A stretch of 64,000 bases of DNA. It comes from Pseudomonadota bacterium. Lineage in GTDB: Bacteria; Pseudomonadota; Gammaproteobacteria; Burkholderiales; Ferrovaceae. The stretch covers positions 1 through 64,000 of the forward strand of contig JAGWIJ010000003.1 of the NCBI GenBank assembly GCA_028873535.1, in the 5' to 3' direction. The notes below the pieces were generated by a model. That model did no database searches, was not told the origin of the DNA, and saw only the letters and a list, made by a program, of their open reading frames with translations. Position 1 is the first letter of the stretch; each line of letters opens with the position of its first letter. A program made the position numbers and the translations under genes. Shown here one piece after another: positions 42,083-53,017 of this stretch.

Positions 42083-42906
42083 CCCGTCTGCCGCCGCGCG
42101 CCGGCATCGGCGTGCGTGCGGCACACTACCAGGACGTCCTGTCCAGCACTGTCGAGCCGGCCTGGTACGAAGTCCACAGCGAGAATTTCTTTGCGGCCGG
42201 CGGTCCGGCCTGGCGGCTGCTCGACCGTCTCGCCGAGCGTGCACCGCTGAGCCTGCACGGCGTCGGCCTCGCGCTGGGCTCGGCCGATCCGCTTGACCGT
42301 GAGCACCTGGAACGGCTTGCGCGGCTGGTCGAACATTTCCAGCCGGCGCAGGTTTCCGAGCACCTGTGCTGGGGACACGCCGCGGGCTGGCACAGCAATG
42401 AACTGCTGCCCATGCCCTACACCGAGGAGGCCGTCGAGCATCTGGCCCGGCGCATCCGCGCCGTGCAGGAGCGTCTGGGACGTCGCATCCTGGTGGAGAA
42501 CGTGGCCTGCTACCTGCGCTACAGCCATGACACCCTGTCCGAGTGGGACTTCGTGCGCGCCGTCTGCGAACGCGCCGATTGCGGACTGCTGCTCGACGTC
42601 GCCAACATCCACGTCAATGCGCGCAACCACGGTTTCGATGCGCGCGACTTCCTCGTCGGCGTGCCGGCCGGACGCGTTGCCGAGATCCACCTGGCCGGTC
42701 ATCAGGTGCAGGACTGGGGGCTGATCGACACCCACGATGGCCCGGTGGCGGCCGCGGTCTGGGAGCTCTATGCGGCGGCGCTGGCGCACTGCGGTCCGGT
42801 GGCCACGCTGGTCGAATGGGATCATGCGCTGCCGGAGTTTGGCGTGCTGCTGGCCGAGGGCGCTCGTGCCGACGCGCTGCTGGCGCGCACCGGGGCAGGG
42901 GCATGA
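42079..42906 (+). CDS. bufB: DUF692 / MNIO multinuclear iron oxidase (BufB-like)
   Basis: [13 protein letters not shown]...[69 protein letters not shown] start overlapping bufA stop. Confidence 0.92.
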   Translation: MTRLPPRAGIGVRAAHYQDVLSSTVEPAWYEVHSENFFAAGGPAWRLLDRLAERAPLSLHGVGLALGSADPLDREHLERLARLVEHFQPAQVSEHLCWGHAAGWHSNELLPMPYTEEAVEHLARRIRAVQERLGRRILVENVACYLRYSHDTLSEWDFVRAVCERADCGLLLDVANIHVNARNHGFDARDFLVGVPAGRVAEIHLAGHQVQDWGLIDTHDGPVAAAVWELYAAALAHCGPVATLVEWDHALPEFGVLLAEGARADALLARTGAGA

Positions 42907-43715
42907 GCGGGGCTCGAGGCGGTCCCGTCGCGCCCGGCCTGGCCGCCCTGCAGCATGCCTTTGCGGCCTGGCTGCGCAGCGACCACGCAGCCGTGCCGCC
43001 ACCGCTGCGAGCCGTCGTCCGTCCGCACGGCGCGGATCAGGCCGAACGCCTGGCCATCTACCGGCGCAGTTCGCGCCATGCGCAGCGCCAGGCGCTGGCA
43101 GCGGCGTACCCGGTGATCGCCGCGCTGCTCGGCGCGGAACTCTTCCAGGCCCTGTGCGAGGACCATCTGCGCGTGCCCGGCTCGCGCGCTGGCGATCTGC
43201 ACTGCCTGGGGGAAGGATTCTGCGACACCCTGCGCGCCGAAGCGGCCTGCGCGGGTCTGGACTTTCTGCCGGAGGTGGCGCGTCTGGAGTGGCTGGTGCA
43301 TCGCAGTTTCTTCGCTGCCGACCAGACATCCGCTGTTGCGCTCGATCCGGGCGTCATCGCGCCGCACGAACTGCCGCGGCTGCGTCCGATCCTGGCGCCA
43401 GGGCTGGCCCTGCTGGCCTGCGCAACGCCGGCGGGGCGGATCTGGCGCGCGCACCAGCCGGACAGCCCCGAGCGGCTGGCCGACATCGACCCGGCGGCCG
43501 GACCCGAATGGCTGGCGGTGCGCCGGGTCGCCGCCGGCGTCTGCCTGGACAGCCTGTCGGCACAGGAATTCGCATTGCTGGAGGCGCTCGAACGGGGGCT
43601 GACCCTGGCGCAGGCGCTTGATGCCCTCAATGCGCCGGCGCCGCCGCTGGCGGCGTGGCTGCCGCGCTGGCTGCAGTCGGGCCTGGTGCTGGGGCTGACG
43701 CTGGCTGACGGCTGA
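42903..43715 (+). CDS. bufC: DUF2063-type DNA-binding-domain-annotated partner protein (BufC-like)
   Basis: LQHAFAAWLRS...ERLAIYRRSSRHAQRQALAAAYPVIAALLGAELFQALCEDHLRVPGSRAGDLHCLGEGFCDTL; ATGA overlap with bufB. Confidence 0.87.
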   Translation: MSGARGGPVAPGLAALQHAFAAWLRSDHAAVPPPLRAVVRPHGADQAERLAIYRRSSRHAQRQALAAAYPVIAALLGAELFQALCEDHLRVPGSRAGDLHCLGEGFCDTLRAEAACAGLDFLPEVARLEWLVHRSFFAADQTSAVALDPGVIAPHELPRLRPILAPGLALLACATPAGRIWRAHQPDSPERLADIDPAAGPEWLAVRRVAAGVCLDSLSAQEFALLEALERGLTLAQALDALNAPAPPLAAWLPRWLQSGLVLGLTLADG

Positions 43716-44772
43716 GCGCCGCCTGCAATGCTGCGTGGCGCGCGTCGGCGCTTGCCGCCGCCAGACGCCGGACCTGGGCATAGAAGCGCGGCAGGTCGCC
43801 GTCCTGTTCGTGCAGCAGCACGCGGAAAGCCGGCACCAGGGCGGTATAAACCGCCACCGAAGCCAGCTGTGCGTTGTTCACGCCCTCGTCGAACCAGTGG
43901 TCGTAGCCGGCGAATCCGCCCCATTCGGCCTTGCGCGCCTGATAGTCCTGTCGCATGCGCGCCAGCCGTTCAAGCTTGCCGGCGCGCTTGTCGGCGTCGC
44001 TGGCGGCACTGGCGTAGAGCGCCGTCAGGTCCTGCTGCACGCCCAGCACCAGCTGCAGGAATCCAGCCCGGCGCTGTTGCGACTGCTGCCAGCGATCCTG
44101 CAGATCGATCCGCCCCTGCGCGGCAATCCAGCGCGCCACTCCTTCCTCTTCGACGGCGGTGGCGAAGGCTTCGTTGAAGGCGGTATCCCCGGCGGCATAG
44201 GCCACCTGGTGCGACAGTTCATGGAACAGCAGGCGCGCGAGCTCAGGCTGCGGCCAGCGCACATAGGTGCTGAGCACCGGGTCGTCCATCCAGCCCAGGG
44301 TCGAATAGGCCGGCACGCCGCCGACATAGCTGTCATCGCCATCCTCGCGCAGGCGTGCCGCCAGCGCGTCGGCATCGGCGCGCCGGAAGTAGCCGCGATA
44401 GGCCACGCAGCCGGCGATCGGGAAGCACCATTCGCGTGGAGTGGTCGACAGTGGCGGCGCCGCGAACACGTTCCAGATCACGTAGGGCCGGTCGAGCGCC
44501 ACGTACGAGCGATAGCTGCCGTTGTCGGGCAGTGCCAGCGCGTCCACGGCAAAGCGGCGCATGTCCTGGACCTGGCGCAGGATCGCGCGCAGGTCGGCGG
44601 GCGTGGCGGCGTCGGCCACCACGGCGTCGATCGGACGGCGCTGCCGCATCAGGTCCAGGTGGCCGCCGAGCGCCTGCCAGTAGTAGCCGGTGCTGCCGCA
44701 CCCTGCCAGCAGCTGGCACAGCGCCAGCAGGCCGGTCAGCCGAGCCGCCGGGCGCAGTGGGTTCAGATCCAA
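43627..44772 (-). CDS. Predicted aminopeptidase (COG4324-like) lipoprotein
   Basis: TTG start candidate; lipobox [57 protein letters not shown] zinc-protease-like motif. Confidence 0.85.
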   Translation of the reverse strand: MDLNPLRPAARLTGLLALCQLLAGCGSTGYYWQALGGHLDLMRQRRPIDAVVADAATPADLRAILRQVQDMRRFAVDALALPDNGSYRSYVALDRPYVIWNVFAAPPLSTTPREWCFPIAGCVAYRGYFRRADADALAARLREDGDDSYVGGVPAYSTLGWMDDPVLSTYVRWPQPELARLLFHELSHQVAYAAGDTAFNEAFATAVEEEGVARWIAAQGRIDLQDRWQQSQQRRAGFLQLVLGVQQDLTALYASAASDADKRAGKLERLARMRQDYQARKAEWGGFAGYDHWFDEGVNNAQLASVAVYTALVPAFRVLLHEQDGDLPRFYAQVRRLAAASADARHAALQAALSRQPASAPAPGPTAASAAATPPAAAPAH

Positions 44773-45410
44773 TAGGCGCTCGCGGTCATGACACGCGCGC
44801 TCAAGCGCATCAGGGCGCGCACCGGTGCCGGCAGGCCGGCGCCGCCGTGGGCACGCGCCATCTCGGCGTGCGCCGCTTCCTCGTCGCGCATGCTGCTCAC
44901 GATGGCGCGCGAACGCACATCCTCGAGCGGCAGCCGGGCCAGGTGCGAATCCAGGTGTGCCTCGACCTGGCGCTCGGTCTCGGCCACGAAACCCAGGCTC
45001 CAGCGGTCGCCCGCCAGCGCCGCCAGGACGCCGATGGCCAGCGCACCGCCATACCACAGCGGGTCGAGGTGGCTGGGAGTGGCGCCGAGTTCCTGCAGGC
45101 GCTGGGCGCACCACGCCTGATGATCCCATTCCTCTTCGGCGGCCTGGTCCAGCGCCGCGCGCGCCAGCTCGTCGCGCGCGAACAGAGCCTGCCCCTGGTA
45201 CAGCGCCTGGGCGCACACCTCGCCGGCATGGTTGACCCGCATCAGGCCCGCCGCCCGGCGGCGCTGCGTGCTGCCCAGTTCGGCGTCTGGCAGGCTTGCC
45301 GCCGGCGAGGGGCGGCGGGCCGGTGGCGGCGCGAGCAGCACGCGCAGGCTGCGGTCGAACAGGGTGATGGCGCGGTCCAGGGAAGGCAGGGCAGGTGGCT
45401 TCGGGAACAT
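44763..45410 (-). CDS. coq7: 2-polyprenyl-3-methyl-6-methoxy-1,4-benzoquinone monooxygenase
   Basis: [81 protein letters not shown]. Confidence 0.93.
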   Translation of the reverse strand: MFPKPPALPSLDRAITLFDRSLRVLLAPPPARRPSPAASLPDAELGSTQRRRAAGLMRVNHAGEVCAQALYQGQALFARDELARAALDQAAEEEWDHQAWCAQRLQELGATPSHLDPLWYGGALAIGVLAALAGDRWSLGFVAETERQVEAHLDSHLARLPLEDVRSRAIVSSMRDEEAAHAEMARAHGGAGLPAPVRALMRLSARVMTASAYWI

Positions 45411-45592
45411 GGCGGCGGTCGCAGAAGGTATTGCGCCGCATTCTAGCGCGCTGCCCGCCAGCGCTGCGCGGAGTTCAGTCCGTCCGTCGGTGGTGGAAAT
45501 TTCCACCATCCCAGGCGGTGTTGTCCCGATGTGGCGCCACCGCTATTGCCATAAAGCAATTAAAAACAACGTATTATGATTTTTTTGCAAGA

Positions 45593-45608
45593 TGGCCCGA
45601 AGATTGCG
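45593..45608 (+). promoter_or_regulatory. Sigma54-like -24/-12 element TGGCCCG-AAGA-TTGCG upstream of the sensor kinase
   Basis: GG-N10-GC spacing; two mismatches to TGGCACG-N4-TTGCW; only 12 nt before the annotated ATG at 45621. Confidence 0.45.
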
Positions 45609-45620
45609 TAGTGTTCCGCC

Positions 45621-47134
45621 ATGAAAGCTTTTTCACATCTGAACCCGGTCCTGCAGGATCCCGAGGCGCTGGGCGCCGGTCCGGGCACCCAGGTCGGCAC
45701 CCTGCTGTACGCGCCGACGCGGCGCTTGCTGATGGCGTTCCTGCTGCTGTCGCTGGTGTGCCTGGGAGGGGTGGTGTTCCTCAACCTGCGCACGGTGTCG
45801 CAACTGGATGCCATTCGCAATGGGCTCGACCACTTGCATCAGATCCAGACCATCGGTCTGGAACTCACGCGCCTGCAGGTCGTGGCAACCCAAGGGGAGG
45901 TGCCGGGGGACAGCGATGTGGAGCGTCTGCATCGCTCGCTGCTGCCGATGCTCGATCCCAGTGTCACGCTGGATGTCGGGAGCGCCCAGGCATTCCGCGC
46001 CGCCAGCGCGGTGCTGCTCGATCGCAGCAAGCCGGCCTCGATGCGGCTGGCGCTGTCGCAACGCGAGTTGCGCGATGCCACATTTGCCGAGGTCGGCGCC
46101 AGCGCCTTGCGGCTGGAGCGCGCAGTGGCAGACTCGCGCGCCCAGGCGTATGCCACCGTGGCCGCGATCGCGGTGTTGCCGATGGCCGGACTGTTGGCTT
46201 TCGTGGTGCTGCAGCGACGGGTTGCGGGTGGGCTGCGTGAACTGCATCAGCTGCTGCTGCGGCTGGCCGAGGGACGCTTCGTTCCGGTCCGGCTTCCCAA
46301 GGCCGAACCCATGCTGCAGGGCCTGTTCGAGAACTACAACCGCACAGTCAGCCGGCTGGACGAGCTCGAGCGCGAGCATCGGGAGCGCGCGCTGACGCTC
46401 GAACGCGAAGTGCGCCGCGTGACCCAGCGACTGATGGAGCAGCAGGGAGCGCTTGCGCGCGGGGAACGCCTCGCTGCGGTCGGGCAGCTGGCCGCCACGA
46501 TCGCGCACGAGCTGCGCAATCCCCTGGCCGGCATCCAGCTTGCCGTTGCCAACATCCGCGACAGCAGTCCGGACGGCGACCTGCGCGACCGCGCCGCGGC
46601 GGTGCTGCGCGAGACCCAGCGCATGGGCAAGCTGCTGCAGGACCTCCTGTCGCCCGTGCGTCCGCTGCGCGAGGCAGCGCGCGAAGTCGTGCTGGCCGAT
46701 CTGCTCGGCGACTTCGCGGGACTCGCCATCTACCAGGCCCCAGAACGCGTCACGCTGCGCGTCTCAGCGCCGCCCGGCCTGCGCGTCCAGGTACCTGCCG
46801 AAGGACTGCGGCAGGCATTGCTCAACCTGGTCCTCAATGCCTTCCAGGCCATGCGCGGGTTGGCTGGCGAAGTCGTGGTCTCCGTGAGCGCGGAGAGCGG
46901 CCGCCTGGTGGTGCGGGTGCGCGACCAGGGGCCTGGGTTTCCGCCGGCGATTCTGCGCGAAGGCGTGCAGCTGCTGCGCAGCAATCGTGAGGGTGGCACC
47001 GGGCTCGGGCTTGCGGTGGTGCAGCGCTTTGCCGCTGACAATGGCGGCGACCTCGCCATCGGCAATGGCGCGGACGGCGGGGCTGAGGTCGTCCTGAGCC
47101 TGCCAATGACGGCCTCCAGCGAACGGGGACACGC

Positions 47135-47138
<4 letters not shown>
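45621..47138 (+). CDS. Membrane sensor histidine kinase (NtrB-type HisKA/HATPase_c)
   Basis: Two TM segments; AAVGQLAATIAHELRNPLAGIQLAVANIRD H-box; N/G boxes LLNLVLNAFQAM, VRVRDQGPGFPP, GGTGLGLAVVQR. Confidence 0.92.
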
Positions 47139-48535
<1,397 letters not shown>

Positions 48536-48571
48536 AGTCCATTACCCATTTCCGACCCAAGCCCCGATCCC

Positions 48572-51500
48572 ATGTCCCTTGTTGCGTACGTCCTCAAACG
48601 CCCCTACACCGTAGCGGCTTCCCTGATCCTGCTGTGCCTGCTCGGTGCCGGCGCAGCCCTGCGCATGCCCATCGACATCTTCCCCGAGATCGACATTCCG
48701 GTGGTCAGTGTCGTCTGGACCTACAGCGGCATGCCTGCGCAGGACATGCAGAACCGCATCCTGACACTGCACGAACGCCAGCTCGCTTCGCTGGTCGACG
48801 ACATCTCCAGGATCGAGGCCACTGCCTACCAGGGCGTCGGGGTCGAGAAGATCTATCTTCATGAGGGCGCCGACGTCAGCCGTGCGGTGTCGCAGCTGGC
48901 GAGCAGCGCGCTGGTGGTGCTGAAGTACATGCCGCGCAACATCACGCCGCCGCTGATCCTGCGCTACGGTGCCACCGACGTGCCGATCATCCAGCTCAGC
49001 CTGGCCAGCGGCACGCTGACCGATACCAAGCTCAATGACCTGGGGCAGAACGTGATCCGGCCCGACCTGGCGGTGGTCCACGGCGCCTCGGTGCCTTATC
49101 CCTACGGAGGCAAGCCGCGCGTGATCATGGTCGATCTCGACCAGCAGGCGCTGCAGGCACGCGGACTCTCGCCCGGCGACGTGAGCGCGGCACTGATGCG
49201 GCAGAACGTGATCGCGCCAGCGGGCGACGTCAAGATTGGCGCCCAGGATTATCCGGTGCTGATGAACAACAGCCCGGACGTGATCGCCGAGATGAACCGC
49301 TTCCCGCTGCGCCAGATCGGCGGCAACCCCGTGTTCCTGGGCGATGTCGCCCATGTGCATGACGGCTATCAGGTGCAGACCAATGCCGTGTCGGTGGATG
49401 GCCGCCCGGGTGCGCTGATGATGGTGCGCAAGACCGGCGGGGTCTCCACCCTGGCGGTGATCGACGGCGTCAAGAAGCTGCTGCCGGACCTGGCGCGGCG
49501 CCTGCCGGCAGGCGTGACCATCAAGCCGATCTTCGACCAGTCGATCTTCGTGCGCGCTGCGCTGGACAGCGTCGTGATGGGCGGGGAAATGGCCGCCGGG
49601 CTGACGGCGCTGATGATCCTGCTGTTCCTGGGCAACTGGCGCCTGACCGTGATCATCCTGGCGGCCATCCCGCTGTCGGTGGTCGGTGCGATCCTGATCA
49701 TGTACCTGGGTGGACAGACGCTCAATACCCTGACGCTGGGCGGCTTTGCGCTGGCGGTCGGCATCCTGGTCGACAATGGAACGGTGGTGATCGAGAACAT
49801 CGAGCGCCATCTGCACGAAGGCGAGCCCCTGGTCACCGCCATTATCGAGGGCGCCGGCGAGGTCGGCGTGCCGACCATGCTGGCCACGCTGTGCATCTGC
49901 ATCGTGTTCGTGCCGGTGTTCCTGCTCACCGGAACCGCGAAATACCTGTTCTCGCCCCTGTCGCTGTCGGTGATCCTGTCGCTGCTGTGCAGCCTGGTGC
50001 TGTCGTTCACCCTGGTGCCGGTGCTGTTCCGCTTCCTGATGCGGCCGGCCGCGCACGCCGGGGCCGATGCGGGCGAACCCGCACCCCGCTCGCGCAATCC
50101 GCTGATGCGCATCCACTATGCCTTCGAGGCCGGCTTCGAGAGCTTCCGGGAAACCTACCGCGGCGTGCTCGACTGGAGTCTCGCGCGTCCGGCGCAGGCG
50201 GGCGGCTTTTTCGTGGTGCTGATGGCCGTCTCGCTGCTGCTGTTCCCCTCGCTCGGACGTGACTTCTTCCCGCAGGTCGATGCCGGCCAGATGCGTCTGC
50301 ATGTGCGTGCACCGGCCGGTACCCGTCTGGAGGATACCCAGCGCGATTTCGCCCAGGTCGAGGGCGCGATCCGCCGCCTGGTGGGCGACGACCAGATCGA
50401 CGTCATCCTGGACAACATCGGGCTGCCCTACAGCGGCATCAACATCGCCCTGGGCGATTCCGCCACCGTGGGACCGATGGACGGTGAGATCCTGGTCTCG
50501 CTCAAGCCGACCCACACGCCCACCGCCGACCACGTCTCCCGGCTGCGACGCGAGCTCCCGCGCACCTTCCCGGACATGAAGTTCTTTTTCCAGCCAGCCG
50601 ATATCGTCGACCAGGTGCTCAACTTCGGGCAGCCGGCGCCGATCGACGTGCGCGTCTCGGCCACCGACCAGGACGCCGCGTACCGTGTGGCCTCCGAAAT
50701 CGCAGGACGCCTCGGCAGGATACCGGGGGTGGTCGACTCCCATGTGTTCCAGGTGCCCGATGCGCCCGCGCTCAGCGTCGACATCGACCGCGCGCTGGCG
50801 CAGAGCCTGGGTGTCGATCAGGCGGCTGCCGCGAGCAACGTGCTGGTCACCACCAACTCGAGTGCGCAGACCGAGCCCAATTTCTGGGTGGATCCGCGCA
50901 ACGGCGTGAGCTATCCGCTGATCGTGCAGCAGCCAGCCTACCAGTTCGACTCGACCGCCGACCTGGGGCGCCTGCCGCTGCCATCTGCGACGGCCATCAA
51001 GGGCAGCGCGCCGCTGCTGATGAACCTGTCGCGCTTCGGTCGCCGCACCACGCCCCTGATCACCTCGCAGCTGAACATCCGGCCGGTGTTCGATGTCCAC
51101 GCCGACGTCGAGGGGCGTGACCTGGATTCCGGCGCGCGCGCCATCGACGCGGAACTCGACAAGGTTCGGGCCACGCTGCCTGCCGGGGTCAAGGTGATCC
51201 TGAGCGGCCAGGTGGAGACCATGCGCGAGGGCTATGCCGGCCTGTTCGGTGGCATGGGACTTGCGGTCGTGCTGGTCTACCTGTTCCTGGTCATCAACTT
51301 CCAGAGCTGGATCGATCCCCTGGTCGTGCTGATGGCGGTGCCGTTTTCCCTTGGCGGGGTGATGTGGATGCTCTATCTCAGCAACACCCATCTCAGCATT
51401 CCGGCGCTGATGGGTACGCTGATGTGCATCGGCTTGACGACCGCCAACAGCATCCTGGTGGTCACCTTCGCCAATGGCCGGCTGAATGCCGGCGACAGCC

Positions 51501-51772
51501 CGCGCGAAGCGGCATTGCAGGCCGGCTATACGCGTATCCGGCCCGTGCTGATGACTGCCGGTGCCATGATCCTGGGCATGATCCCGATGGCGCTCGGCGT
51601 CGGCGAAGGCGGCGAGCAGAACGCGCCGCTGGCGCGCGCCGTGATCGGCGGCCTGCTGTTCGCCACCGTGGCCACCCTGGTGTTCGTCCCCATCATGTTC
51701 CGCCTGCTGTGCCGTGCCAAGCGACCGACGGTCGCTGATGCGCTGCCCGGCGATCCCCTTGCCATCCACTGA
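48572..51772 (+). CDS. RND efflux transporter permease subunit
   Basis: MSLVAYVLKRPYTVAASLILLCLLGAGAALRMPIDIFPEIDIPVVSVVWTYSGM; 12-TM AcrB-like pattern. Confidence 0.93.
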   Translation: MSLVAYVLKRPYTVAASLILLCLLGAGAALRMPIDIFPEIDIPVVSVVWTYSGMPAQDMQNRILTLHERQLASLVDDISRIEATAYQGVGVEKIYLHEGADVSRAVSQLASSALVVLKYMPRNITPPLILRYGATDVPIIQLSLASGTLTDTKLNDLGQNVIRPDLAVVHGASVPYPYGGKPRVIMVDLDQQALQARGLSPGDVSAALMRQNVIAPAGDVKIGAQDYPVLMNNSPDVIAEMNRFPLRQIGGNPVFLGDVAHVHDGYQVQTNAVSVDGRPGALMMVRKTGGVSTLAVIDGVKKLLPDLARRLPAGVTIKPIFDQSIFVRAALDSVVMGGEMAAGLTALMILLFLGNWRLTVIILAAIPLSVVGAILIMYLGGQTLNTLTLGGFALAVGILVDNGTVVIENIERHLHEGEPLVTAIIEGAGEVGVPTMLATLCICIVFVPVFLLTGTAKYLFSPLSLSVILSLLCSLVLSFTLVPVLFRFLMRPAAHAGADAGEPAPRSRNPLMRIHYAFEAGFESFRETYRGVLDWSLARPAQAGGFFVVLMAVSLLLFPSLGRDFFPQVDAGQMRLHVRAPAGTRLEDTQRDFAQVEGAIRRLVGDDQIDVILDNIGLPYSGINIALGDSATVGPMDGEILVSLKPTHTPTADHVSRLRRELPRTFPDMKFFFQPADIVDQVLNFGQPAPIDVRVSATDQDAAYRVASEIAGRLGRIPGVVDSHVFQVPDAPALSVDIDRALAQSLGVDQAAAASNVLVTTNSSAQTEPNFWVDPRNGVSYPLIVQQPAYQFDSTADLGRLPLPSATAIKGSAPLLMNLSRFGRRTTPLITSQLNIRPVFDVHADVEGRDLDSGARAIDAELDKVRATLPAGVKVILSGQVETMREGYAGLFGGMGLAVVLVYLFLVINFQSWIDPLVVLMAVPFSLGGVMWMLYLSNTHLSIPALMGTLMCIGLTTANSILVVTFANGRLNAGDSPREAALQAGYTRIRPVLMTAGAMILGMIPMALGVGEGGEQNAPLARAVIGGLLFATVATLVFVPIMFRLLCRAKRPTVADALPGDPLAIH

Positions 51773-51787
51773 ACAAGCCCTACGCCG

Positions 51788-53017
51788 ATGAGTCCTGATC
51801 CCGTGAATAATTCCCTTCCCGCCAAAGGCGGACGCATCCGTGTGTTTGCCGTCGTCATGGCCTGTGTGCTGGCCGCCGGCTATGCCTTGACCCATCGCCA
51901 ACGTGCCGACGCCAGTGTCGCGCTGGCACGCGCCAGCGCCGATGCCGCGGCCCAGGCCGTTCCGGTCAGCGCCGTGCGCGTGGTGCTGACCAGTGGCCAG
52001 CAGAACCTGCGTTTGCCGGGCGCCGTCGCCGCGTGGTACGAGAGCACGCTGTATGGCCGGGTCAACGGCTATGTGGACCGCTGGAGCTCCGACCTCGGCG
52101 ATCGCGTGCACAAAGGCCAGGTGCTCGCCAGCATAGCCACGCCGGATCTCGATGCCGAACTTGCCGCGGCGCGTGCGCGCCAGCAGGCGGATCAGGCCGA
52201 GACGGCCGTGCGCAAGGCCGCGCGCGACTTCGCTGCGACCACCTTCGAGCGCTGGCGCGACTCGCCGGCCGGTGTGGTGGCCGAGCAGGAGCGCGAAGCC
52301 AAAAAGGCCGATTTCGACAGTGCGGCAGCGCAACTCGAAGCGGCCATCGCGCACGTCAACCTGGATCGCGCCGAAGTCGAGCGCCTCGAGGCCTTGAGTG
52401 CGTTCAAGCAGGTCACCTCGCCGATCGACGGCGTGGTCTCCGAGCGGCGCATCGATATCGGCAATCTGGTCACCGCAGGCAGCACCAGTGCGACCATGCC
52501 GCTCTACCGGGTCGTCGACGACAGCCGTTTGCGCGTGTTCGTGGACGTTCCCCAGAATCTGGCCGCACAGGTGGGGCCGGGCACGGAGGTGGCTGTGCTG
52601 GCCGGTGCGGATGCCGCAGCGATTGCCGCCAAGGTCACGCGATCTGCCGGTGCGGTCGATGTCCAGGCGCGCACGCTGAAAGTCGAAATCGACATGGCCA
52701 ATCCGGGGCGCCGGGTGGCGCCCGGCCAGTATGTGCAGGTCGACTTCAAGACCCGCGACAGCGCGCTCCCCATGGTGCCTGCGGCGGCCATCCTGTTCCG
52801 TTCCAGCGGTCCCCAGGTGGCCACCATCGCCGGCAACGGCAAGATCCATTTCCAGCCGGTCGTGATTGCGCGTGACGAAGGAACCCAGGTTGCCGTGTCT
52901 GGCGGGCTTGCGGCCGGCGATCTGGTGGCACTGAATCTGGGCAGCCAGGTTGCAGAAGGCGATACGGTCCAGGCTCAGCTCGGCAGCGCCACGCCAGCGG
53001 CGGGAGGCGCGAAATGA
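51788..53017 (+). CDS. RND efflux periplasmic adaptor subunit (MFP/HlyD)
   Basis: LRLPGAVAAWYESTLYGRVNGYVDRWSSDLGDRVHKGQVLASIATPDLDAELAAARA...SPIDGVVSERRIDIGNLV. Confidence 0.92.
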   Translation: MSPDPVNNSLPAKGGRIRVFAVVMACVLAAGYALTHRQRADASVALARASADAAAQAVPVSAVRVVLTSGQQNLRLPGAVAAWYESTLYGRVNGYVDRWSSDLGDRVHKGQVLASIATPDLDAELAAARARQQADQAETAVRKAARDFAATTFERWRDSPAGVVAEQEREAKKADFDSAAAQLEAAIAHVNLDRAEVERLEALSAFKQVTSPIDGVVSERRIDIGNLVTAGSTSATMPLYRVVDDSRLRVFVDVPQNLAAQVGPGTEVAVLAGADAAAIAAKVTRSAGAVDVQARTLKVEIDMANPGRRVAPGQYVQVDFKTRDSALPMVPAAAILFRSSGPQVATIAGNGKIHFQPVVIARDEGTQVAVSGGLAAGDLVALNLGSQVAEGDTVQAQLGSATPAAGGAK

